NCBI GenBank assembly: GCA_003154025.1
Contig: PMCE01000161.1
Coordinates: 1 to 5,567, forward strand
DNA: 5,567 bases
Origin: Syntrophaceae bacterium
Lineage (GTDB): Bacteria > Desulfobacterota > SM23-61
Direction: 5' to 3'
Shown: positions 1 to 5,567 of the stretch, in pieces
Position numbering within the stretch: position 1 is the first letter of the stretch
How the letters are laid out: every line of letters begins with the position of its first letter
Notes under the pieces: generated by a model
Databases searched by the model: none
Told to the model about the DNA's origin: nothing
Seen by the model: only the letters and a program-made list of their open reading frames with translations
Translations under genes and position numbers: made by a program

Positions 1-1117
1 TGGAGAGGGCATATTCGATCACATGCCGCAGCTCGCGCACGTTGCCCGGCCATTTGTAGGCCTGCAGCGCCTTTAACGCCTGGGGATCGATGCGCTCCGC
101 CTTCCGATCCCCCCGGTACTTGGCCAGGAAATGGTAGGCCAGGAGGGGAATGTCATCCAGGCGGTCGCGCAACGGCGGCAGGTGGATGGCGATCCCTTTC
201 AGGCGGTAATAGAGGTCCTGGCGGAACTCCCTCCGTTCCACCGCGCTCTCCAAATCCCGGTTCGTGGCGGCAATGATCCGGATGTCCGCCCGGAGGGGAT
301 GAGAATCGCCCACCCGCATGAATTCGCCTTCCTGAAGGACCCGCAGCAGTTTGACCTGGAAGGGGGAAGTCGTTTCGGTGATCTCATCCAGGAAGAGAGT
401 CCCCCCGTCGGCCGCTTCGATCAGCCCTTTGCGGGTGGTCACGGCCCCGGTAAAAGCTCCCCTGACGTGGCCGAAAAGTTCGCTCTCCAGCACTCCTTCG
501 GCCAGGGAACCGCAGTTCAAGGGGAGGAACAGCTTCTCCCGCCTCCGGCTCCGGTCGTGGATCGCCTTGGCCACGAGTTCTTTTCCCGTCCCGGTCTCCC
601 CGGAGAGGAGGATGGTGCTGTCCGTATCGGCCACCTTCTCGATCATCTCGAAGACCCGCTGCAGGGTCGGGCTGTTGCCGATGATGTTCTCAAAGGGCCG
701 GTGGGCCTGCAGGTGCTGGCGCAGAAGGATGTTTTCGGCCTGCAGCCGGCTGCGTTCGGCCGCCCGCTCGATGATCACCCGGACTTCGTCGGGGGTAAAC
801 GGTTTGGGCAGGTAGTCATAGGCCCCCTTCTGAATGGCTTCTACCGCGCTCTTGATGGTGGCGTATCCGGTGATCATGATGACCACCAGGGAGGGCTGGA
901 CCTTTTTCAGCTCCTCCAGGAGCTGCATCCCGTCCATTCCGGGCATGCGGATGTCGCTGATCACGATATCGTAGGGCCCCTCCTGGACTCTTTTCAGGGC
1001 TTCTGCGGCACTCAGGGTGTAGTCCGATTTATACCCGCTCTTCTTCAGGATGGCCTGGAGGGATTTGCAGGTATTGATCTGGTCGTCGACAATCAGAATT
1101 TTTGTCGAGTTTTCCAT
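1..1117 (-). CDS. NtrC-family sigma-54-dependent response regulator (C-terminus cut by window edge)
   Basis: Cytoplasmic response regulator and sigma-54 activator, 372 codons visible. Residues 1-120 are a receiver domain: acidic pair D11/D12, phospho-acceptor D55 in the context [10 protein letters not shown], switch T83 and conserved K105 in PKPF. Residues about 142-372 are the AAA+ domain: Walker A GETGTGKE at 173-180, the sigma-54-contacting GAFTGA loop at 220-225, Walker [10 protein letters not shown] at 238-246, arginine-finger candidates R299 and R305 in FRQDLYYRL, and WPGNVREL at 356-363. The Fis-type HTH DNA-binding domain expected next lies outside the window, so DNA targets cannot be guessed. 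The ATG follows the upstream kinase stop by one base and has no Shine-Dalgarno sequence, so translation is probably coupled. Residues 247-250 read TETT where the family usually has a Gly-x-Leu-Pro-like segment after Walker B. By family knowledge the protein hydrolyses ATP to remodel sigma-54 RNA polymerase. The family assignment is very secure; the regulated pathway is unknown. Confidence 0.97.
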   Translation of the reverse strand, partial: MENSTKILIVDDQINTCKSLQAILKKSGYKSDYTLSAAEALKRVQEGPYDIVISDIRMPGMDGMQLLEELKKVQPSLVVIMITGYATIKSAVEAIQKGAYDYLPKPFTPDEVRVIIERAAERSRLQAENILLRQHLQAHRPFENIIGNSPTLQRVFEMIEKVADTDSTILLSGETGTGKELVAKAIHDRSRRREKLFLPLNCGSLAEGVLESELFGHVRGAFTGAVTTRKGLIEAADGGTLFLDEITETTSPFQVKLLRVLQEGEFMRVGDSHPLRADIRIIAATNRDLESAVERREFRQDLYYRLKGIAIHLPPLRDRLDDIPLLAYHFLAKYRGDRKAERIDPQALKALQAYKWPGNVRELRHVIEYALS

Positions 1118-1121
1118 GTCA
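1115..1121 (-). promoter_or_regulatory. Stop-start junction coupling kinase and regulator translation
   Basis: On the minus strand the junction reads TGACATG: kinase stop, one base, regulator start, in a different frame. The 20 bases upstream of the regulator ATG contain no purine-rich Shine-Dalgarno sequence (they carry CCTCC, the wrong strand sense). Termination-reinitiation by the ribosome leaving the kinase gene is the simplest way the regulator would be translated, tying the amounts of the two proteins together. The layout is seen directly; the coupling is inferred. Confidence 0.7.
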
Positions 1122-3023
1122 GGTCTTTTGGAGGTTGGATAGAGGGAAATCGATGGTAAAGATGGTTCCTTGTCCCATGGCGCTCTCCAAGTGATACTGG
1201 GCTCCGTAATTCTTCAAGATCCCGGAGACGATGTAAAGCCCCAGCCCCGTTCCTTCCCCGGTATCCTTGGTGGTGAAAAAGGGATCGAAGACTTTGTCCT
1301 GATTTTCCGCGGGGATTCCGGGCCCCGTGTCCTCGATGACCACGCGGATAAAAGGCCCGGCCAGGGAAGGAAGATGGGAAGCCGATTCCCCCGGGCTTTC
1401 GCAGAACCGGGTGAGGAGGGAGAGCTTCTTCTCCCGTAGCGTGGATTCCATGCCTTCCGCGGCCGCGTGGTTCGAGGCCATGGCCTGGACCGCATTGAGA
1501 AGAAGGTTGGAAAAGACCTGATGCATCTGGCCCGCATCCGCCCGAACCAGGGGGAGTTCCCTGGCCAGATCGATCCGGACTTCGACCCCTTCCATGATTC
1601 CCTGCTTTTCCAGGAGAAGGAGGCTCATGTTCAGCACGTCGTTGAGGTCGACCCATTCCAGGGAAGGCTTGGCCTCCCGGGAGAAGGAGAGCAGGTCGGA
1701 GACGATCCTCTTGGCCCGGGTCGCCTCCTTGACGATGATCTCCAGGCTCTCGCGGCTGGGGTCCCCTTCCGCGGTGTCTTCCTTCAGGAGGTTCCCGAAG
1801 GTCAGAATGGAGGTTAAAGGGTCGTTCATCTCATGGGCGACGCCCGAGGCCAGCCGGCCGACGGCCGCCAGCTTTTCCGTCTGGACCAAGTCGGCCTGGG
1901 CCTTCTTCAAGTCTTCTTCCAGTTTCTTCTTCTCGGTCAGATCCTTGATTACCCCCAGAGTCCCGATCACCGCCCCCCGCTCATCCTTGAGAAGGGAGGC
2001 GGAGGTCAGGATGGGAATCACCCGCTCCCCGCTCATCATGGTGGTCTCGTAATTCAACAACCGCCCCTGGTCCTGGAGGATGGACATGATCTTTCGGGCC
2101 TCGGCCAGGCCCCCGGAGTAAAGCTCCGCCATGGCGACCCCCAGAAGTCTCTCTTTCGGGCCGGCCTGCCCCAGAATCAATTCCTCCATGGACCGGTTGG
2201 CGAAGGTGATCCGTCCCTTGTGATCGGTGGCCACAATGGCATCCACCGAGCTCTGGACGATATTCTCCAGGGTCTCTTTGGTGTCGCGCAGTTCCTGGGC
2301 CGATTTCTGGAGCTGAGACCGGCCCTGCTCCAGGGAGACAACCATGCGGTTGAAGGATTCCGCCAGCTCGCCGATTTCATCTTTGGATTTCAGGGAGACG
2401 AGCTGGGAAAAATCCCCTTCGGCCACTTTTTTGGTGCCCCGCAGCAGTTGACGGATGGGCTTAACCAAAAGCTGGCTGAAGTAAAAAGCCAAGACCAACC
2501 CGATCAGGATTGCCTGGACCGCAAAAATCCAGGAGTAGGTCCGGGCCTTCCGATTGGCCACCTGAATGGGAATCCAGGAGAGATTCACGGCCTGCTCCGC
2601 CATCTTTTCCATCTGGTGGCTGAGTGTCTCCAACTTGGCAATCTGCTTTTCCGCGCCGGGCCTCTCCCCTGCGGCCAGGAGGAGATCGACAACCCCCTGG
2701 TATTCCTTCAAGACCGCTTGAGCCCGGGAGAATCTAAAAATGGTATCGTTTTCGTCTCCCAAGTCCCTGAGTTGGAGGAGAGATTCCGCCGCCCGGTCGC
2801 TGGCTTCCTTAATTCGGGAGAGGTAAAATTTTTCCCGGTAGAAGGAGAAGCTTTTTTCAAGCTGGCGCATTTCCAGGATATCACTGTGATTCTGGGAGGC
2901 CGCCTTGACCCGGCGGGAGCTTTCGCTGATCCGCTCCGAGTTAACGTACAGCACCTCGGCGACCATGGCCGTGAGGATGGCCAGGGGGATGAAACCCAGA
3001 AGGAGTTTGGACCCAATCCGCAT
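1119..3023 (-). CDS. Membrane sensor histidine kinase, helical sensor-HAMP-PAS-HisKA-HATPase
   Basis: Complete 634-residue inner-membrane histidine kinase, the likely phosphodonor of the adjacent NtrC-type regulator. Domains in order: TM1 at about 7-27; extracytoplasmic region 28-162, apparently all helical, with an LEKSFSFYREKFYL stretch recalling four-helix-bundle (4HB/HBM-type) sensors; TM2 at about 164-187; HAMP at 188-240 (KPIRQL, DEIGELAESFN); PAS at about 252-362; HisKA with H397 in VAHEMNDPL; N-box N506/N510; G1 DTGPGI at 565-570; F-box DPFFTTK at 580-586; G2 GEGTGLGL at 589-596. The residue four after the His is D401, not the usual Asn or Thr. About 45 residues separate the N-box from the strand before G1, longer than usual. 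The start is the only plausible one: an in-frame TGA lies 12 bases upstream, and the ATG opens directly into TM1 after a basic N-terminus. No clear Shine-Dalgarno precedes it. The ligand is unknown; PAS cofactor binding cannot be judged from sequence. Confidence 0.97.
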   Translation of the reverse strand: MRIGSKLLLGFIPLAILTAMVAEVLYVNSERISESSRRVKAASQNHSDILEMRQLEKSFSFYREKFYLSRIKEASDRAAESLLQLRDLGDENDTIFRFSRAQAVLKEYQGVVDLLLAAGERPGAEKQIAKLETLSHQMEKMAEQAVNLSWIPIQVANRKARTYSWIFAVQAILIGLVLAFYFSQLLVKPIRQLLRGTKKVAEGDFSQLVSLKSKDEIGELAESFNRMVVSLEQGRSQLQKSAQELRDTKETLENIVQSSVDAIVATDHKGRITFANRSMEELILGQAGPKERLLGVAMAELYSGGLAEARKIMSILQDQGRLLNYETTMMSGERVIPILTSASLLKDERGAVIGTLGVIKDLTEKKKLEEDLKKAQADLVQTEKLAAVGRLASGVAHEMNDPLTSILTFGNLLKEDTAEGDPSRESLEIIVKEATRAKRIVSDLLSFSREAKPSLEWVDLNDVLNMSLLLLEKQGIMEGVEVRIDLARELPLVRADAGQMHQVFSNLLLNAVQAMASNHAAAEGMESTLREKKLSLLTRFCESPGESASHLPSLAGPFIRVVIEDTGPGIPAENQDKVFDPFFTTKDTGEGTGLGLYIVSGILKNYGAQYHLESAMGQGTIFTIDFPLSNLQKT

Positions 3024-3083
3024 CGTATTTGAGAATCAGGTGATGGCTTTGGGGGAGAAGGAAATTTCCATATTGTGATTTCC

Positions 3084-3100
3084 GCCCCAATTCCGGGGGC
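3084..3100. repeat. GC-rich short inverted repeat in the left-operon leader
   Basis: GCCCC at 3084-3088 and GGGGC at 3096-3100 can form a 5-bp stem with a 7-base loop. If the minus-strand promoter at 3161-3190 is used, this would sit in the roughly 130-base untranslated leader of the kinase mRNA. No T-run follows on either strand, so it is not an intrinsic terminator. It may have no function. Confidence 0.3.
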
Positions 3101-3154
3101 TCGGAAAACCGCCTGAGCGCTCGTCCTTAAGAATATTTGAACAGGCTAAATTCT

Positions 3155-3176
3155 GGTGAAATTATAGGGTGAAATT
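3155..3176. repeat. 9-bp direct repeat around candidate minus-strand -10 box
   Basis: GGTGAAATT occurs at 3155-3163 and again at 3168-3176, start to start 13 bp. On the minus strand this is AATTTCACC, four bases, AATTTCACC. The downstream copy shares three bases (3161-3163) with the TATAAT hexamer at 3161-3166, and the other copy lies in the -35/-10 spacer. Paired direct half-sites in such a place could be an operator for a regulator of the left operon, possibly its own. The repeat is exact; its role is inferred. Confidence 0.5.
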
Positions 3177-3190
3177 GAAAAGAGAAGCAA
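3161..3190 (-). promoter_or_regulatory. Candidate sigma-70 promoter for the kinase-regulator operon
   Basis: On the minus strand a perfect TATAAT (3166 to 3161) is preceded by an 18-bp spacer and TTGCTT (3190 to 3185), which matches the TTGACA consensus at three positions. Predicted initiation near 3154 would give an untranslated leader of about 130 bases before the kinase ATG. The -10 is excellent and the -35 weak, so activator help or a different real promoter nearer the gene is possible. Confidence 0.5.
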
Positions 3191-3234
3191 GTAAAAAGCG
3201 ATTTTCCCGCCTTATCCAACCCTGCTTGGAATGA

Positions 3235-3246
3235 GGAACGGGTTCC
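3235..3246. repeat. 12-bp inverted repeat, possible operator
   Basis: GGAAC, two bases, GTTCC: a perfect 5-2-5 inverted repeat in the centre of the divergent region, about 45 bp upstream of the minus-strand -35 and about 115 bp upstream of the plus-strand -35. A dimeric regulator could bind here, but a repeat this short occurs by chance fairly often. Confidence 0.25.
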
Positions 3247-3359
3247 CGGTCGCCGAATGAAAAGATCCGGTCCCGACGTAAGGCCATCGATCTTCCCGGT
3301 CCCTCCCCGTTTTTCTTCAACTCGGTCTTAATAAAGAAGGGGCAAGGCGCGTTAGAGCT

Positions 3360-3388
3360 TTGACTTAACCTTCTGAATTCGCTATAAT
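3360..3388 (+). promoter_or_regulatory. Strong sigma-70 promoter for the right-hand kinase
   Basis: TTGACT at 3360-3365, a 17-bp spacer and TATAAT at 3383-3388: five of six plus six of six consensus bases at the optimal spacing. With the -10 ending at 3388 the usual start window is 3394-3398, and the purine in that window that a polymerase would favour is A3397, the first base of the kinase ATG. The promoter therefore predicts a message with essentially no 5' leader if translation starts at 3397. The hexamers are seen directly; use in vivo is inferred. Confidence 0.85.
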
Positions 3389-3396
3389 TCCTTTCT

Positions 3397-5567
3397 ATGT
3401 CCAACCCGGCCATTATTTCCCGCTTAGAAGAGTGGATGAAGAGATATCGCCTCCCCCTGATGCCGGTGATCTGGGTGGTCACCGGTGTGGTCATCGGAAT
3501 CCTGGTGGCGATCGGACTCTACAGCTATCACTCCGCTGAAAAGGCCATGGCTGCTCAATTCAACGAGCAGCAGCTCATCCTGGCCCGGCAGGCGGCTCAG
3601 GGGATGGAAGACCATCTGGCCGACCTCCGCCGGATCGTGAACCTCCTCGCCCGAAGTCCCGAAGTGGGGAACCCGAAAAAAGAAGGGGCTGGAGGAAACG
3701 AGGGGATAGCCCTGAAGGCCCTTCTGGAAAGCGGCGGGGGGGCTTTCGATTTCTTGTTCCAGGTCGATAGCCAGGGGAATTTGATCTCCACCTACCCGGC
3801 GAAAACGCTGGAGGAGGGGCTGGGCAAGCAGTTCAGCCTTTCGCCTTATTTTCAGAAGGTCCGTTCAACCGGAAGGTCGGTTCTGACCCATGTGGGTCCG
3901 TTCACGGAAGAAAAGACTCCGGGCCGAGCTCCCCGTTTCGGGTCGATCCTCATCCTTTCCCCTATCTTCCGCGGCTTGGATTTTGCCGGCCTTTTGGGAG
4001 CGGAAATCGACTTCCAAAGAATCTATGAAAGGTTCGTTCATCCCATCCGCTCCGGAGCCCGGGGCGCCTCCTGGATGATCAATGGGGAAGGAACCTTCAT
4101 CGCCCACTATGATCCCAACCTTCTGGGGAAGGATGCTTTCTCCTCGCGCCAGGAACGGGACCCGGGCCTTTCGTCAGAGCAGATCGACCGGATCATGAAA
4201 GAGAAGATGCTGGCGGGCCAGGCGGGAACGGGCGAATATACCAGCGGATGGCATCTGGGAGAGAAGGGGCAGATCAAGAAGTTGATCGCCTACGCCCCGG
4301 TTCGCCTGGACGACTCGATCGGGTCGGTGGCCGTGGTCGTACCCTACTCGGACGTGACCCGTTTGGTGTGGGGGAGCTTCCAGAGTTCCGCGATCCTCAT
4401 TCTGGTGATGGCCTGCACGCTTCTGGCGGGGACCTACGTGGGACACAAGATCAACCAGGAGCGCATCCGGGCGGCCGAGAAGGTCAAGTGGGGCGAGGAG
4501 ATCATGCGGAGCCAGAACCGGCTCCAGGCCCTCTTCGACGGAGCCCCCGACGCCATCGCCATCGTGGACCGGGATTACCGGGTTCTCATGGTCAATAAGA
4601 CGGCCTTGAACTGGTACAAGCGGGGCCTGGAAGATTTTGTGGGAAGGCTCTGCCACCGGGAATTCCAAGGGCGCCCCGACCTCTGCGTCAACTGTCCGGC
4701 GGAAGAATCCTTCCGCACGGGCCTTCCCGCCTTCCGGGAGCGGGCCAGCCTGGTGGCCGGAGGTAATAAATACTACCTGCAGCTCTTCACCTTTCCCCTG
4801 CGCGATCGAAACGGGGAGGTGGTGGAGGTGGTGGAGTATGTCAAAGATGTCACCGCGGAGAAAGAGCTGCAGCAGCAGATCATCCAGTCGGAGCGTCTGG
4901 CCGTGGTGGGCCGCATGGCGGCCAATGTGGCCCACGAGATCAAGAATCCTCTGGGGACCATCGTTCTGAACGCGGAGCTTTTGGACGAGGAACTGGATAA
5001 GATCGGCCCCGAGGAGACGGCTGAGTCGAAGGAACTCTTGGGGGTGATCAAGTCCGAGGTGGACCGTCTCCTCGAGGTGGTGGAAGAATACCTCCAGTTT
5101 GCCCGTCTCCCCAAAGTCAAGCTGGAAGAGGGGAACCCCAACGAGGTGATCGCCGACCTCCTCTTCTTTCTAAAGGAGGAGGTGGAGGGACGTAACATCC
5201 TGCTGGCAGAGAATCTGGACCCCCATCTGCCCCCCGTCCAGATCGATTCCAAAACGATCCGCCAGGCTTTTTTAAACATCATCAAAAACTCTTTGGAAGC
5301 CATGCCCGACGGCGGGAAATTGACCGTTTCCACGGTCCATCGGGATGGGAAAGTGGAAGTCACCATCGGGGACACGGGGAAAGGAATCTCGGAAGAGAAC
5401 CAGAATCTGGTTTTTACCCCCTTCTTCAGCACCAAACACGGGGGAACCGGCCTGGGTCTCTCCATCACCTCCCACATCGTGAAAGAGCACCGGGGGACCA
5501 TCGGTTTCGAAAGCTACGAGGGCCTGGGGACCTCCTTCATCATCCGTCTGCCGATTCCCTCTTCTCC
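3397..5567 (+). CDS. Membrane sensor histidine kinase, dCache-PAS(Cys)-HisKA-HATPase (3' end cut by window edge)
   Basis: Inner-membrane histidine kinase, 723 codons visible without a stop. TM1 at about 22-43; extracytoplasmic residues 44-328 look like a double Cache domain, with FDFLFQVDSQGNLIS in the membrane-distal module and ASWMINGEGTFIAHYDPNLLGKD split across the second; TM2 at about 330-349; PAS at 373-488 carrying C419, C430 and C433 (CX10CX2C, followed by Pro); HisKA with H513 in VAHEIKNPLG, including the canonical N517; N-box N627/N631; G1 DTGKGIS at 659-665; F-box TPFFSTK at 674-680; G2 GGTGLGL at 682-688. The ATPase domain is nearly finished at the edge, so the gene either ends within a few codons or continues into another domain such as a receiver. 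The first in-frame ATG is 3397 (in-frame TAA at 3385-3387) but has no Shine-Dalgarno; ATG 3436 (Met14) is a reasonable alternative start, preceded by AGAAGAG. dCache domains usually bind small metabolites; the ligand and partner regulator are unknown. It does not closely resemble the left kinase outside the catalytic core. Confidence 0.95.
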   Translation, partial: MSNPAIISRLEEWMKRYRLPLMPVIWVVTGVVIGILVAIGLYSYHSAEKAMAAQFNEQQLILARQAAQGMEDHLADLRRIVNLLARSPEVGNPKKEGAGGNEGIALKALLESGGGAFDFLFQVDSQGNLISTYPAKTLEEGLGKQFSLSPYFQKVRSTGRSVLTHVGPFTEEKTPGRAPRFGSILILSPIFRGLDFAGLLGAEIDFQRIYERFVHPIRSGARGASWMINGEGTFIAHYDPNLLGKDAFSSRQERDPGLSSEQIDRIMKEKMLAGQAGTGEYTSGWHLGEKGQIKKLIAYAPVRLDDSIGSVAVVVPYSDVTRLVWGSFQSSAILILVMACTLLAGTYVGHKINQERIRAAEKVKWGEEIMRSQNRLQALFDGAPDAIAIVDRDYRVLMVNKTALNWYKRGLEDFVGRLCHREFQGRPDLCVNCPAEESFRTGLPAFRERASLVAGGNKYYLQLFTFPLRDRNGEVVEVVEYVKDVTAEKELQQQIIQSERLAVVGRMAANVAHEIKNPLGTIVLNAELLDEELDKIGPEETAESKELLGVIKSEVDRLLEVVEEYLQFARLPKVKLEEGNPNEVIADLLFFLKEEVEGRNILLAENLDPHLPPVQIDSKTIRQAFLNIIKNSLEAMPDGGKLTVSTVHRDGKVEVTIGDTGKGISEENQNLVFTPFFSTKHGGTGLGLSITSHIVKEHRGTIGFESYEGLGTSFIIRLPIPSS

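Larger units (their letters stand above)
3024..3396. other. Divergent intergenic regulatory region, non-coding
   Basis: 373 bp between the divergent starts, visibly more AT-rich than the flanking genes, especially at 3120-3200 and 3360-3396. It holds one strong plus-strand sigma-70 promoter, one candidate minus-strand promoter, a 9-bp direct repeat and two short inverted repeats, each listed separately. I see no tRNA or other structured RNA, no terminator hairpin with a T-run, no CRISPR and no insertion-sequence end. Open frames that enter it are antisense extensions of the flanking genes without family resemblance. Confidence 0.85.

Noticed and set aside
131..1159. Long plus-strand open frame (342 codons) opposite the response regulator
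   Set aside because: Antisense shadow of a GC-rich gene: it shows no recognisable motif, while the minus strand encodes a complete set of receiver and AAA+ motifs.
1833..3032. Long plus-strand open frame (399 codons) opposite the left kinase
   Set aside because: Composition is that of reverse-complemented coding sequence (rich in Gly, Pro, Leu, Asp, Gln, His) with no domain; the minus-strand kinase explains every base.
3126..3141. AT-rich imperfect palindrome around AAGAATATTTGAA
   Set aside because: Too many mismatches between the arms to treat as a binding site.
3199..3212. Minus-strand GG-N10-GC pattern resembling a sigma-54 -24/-12 site
   Set aside because: Only the invariant dinucleotides match; the surrounding bases depart from TGGCAC and TTGC, and such spacing arises often by chance.
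3162..3494. Minus-strand open frame crossing the intergenic region (110 codons)
   Set aside because: It overlaps the true start and promoter of the right kinase, has no Shine-Dalgarno and encodes no recognisable domain.
4174..4935. Minus-strand open frame (253 codons) opposite the right kinase
   Set aside because: His- and Gly-rich shadow of the kinase coding strand with no start signal or family likeness.

Overview
The window holds two divergently transcribed signalling loci and nothing that looks mobile. On the left, reading toward position 1, is a two-gene operon: a membrane histidine kinase (1119-3023, minus) followed after one base by an NtrC-type, sigma-54-dependent response regulator (1-1117, minus), cut by the window edge just after its WPGNVREL motif. 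On the right, reading outward, is a second, unrelated membrane histidine kinase (3397 to beyond 5567, plus), also cut by the window edge but with all its kinase boxes visible. Between them is a 373-bp non-coding divergent promoter region (3024-3396).

The GC-rich coding sequence, the kinase plus sigma-54 activator pairing, and a dCache-PAS-HisKA kinase with a cysteine-bearing PAS insert are all common in Desulfobacterota (former Deltaproteobacteria) and some related environmental phyla. That placement is an inference from gene style; no phylogenetic marker is present.

How the parts probably work: the left kinase senses something through an all-helical extracytoplasmic domain and a cytoplasmic PAS domain, then phosphorylates Asp55 of the co-translated regulator, whose intact GAFTGA-bearing AAA+ domain would open sigma-54 promoters. 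Its targets are not in this window. The right kinase senses through a double-Cache periplasmic domain and a PAS domain with three cysteines. Its partner regulator is not visible and may lie downstream, or it may share the left regulator.

Points most worth a second look: a textbook sigma-70 promoter that would start the right-hand mRNA at or within two bases of the first ATG (a possible leaderless message, or a misplaced start); an Asp in place of the usual Asn/Thr four residues after the catalytic His of the left kinase, a position tied to phosphatase activity; the CX10CX2C motif in the right kinase's PAS domain; and a 9-bp direct repeat wrapped around the candidate -10 box of the left operon. 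I found no evidence of a wholly new class of system.
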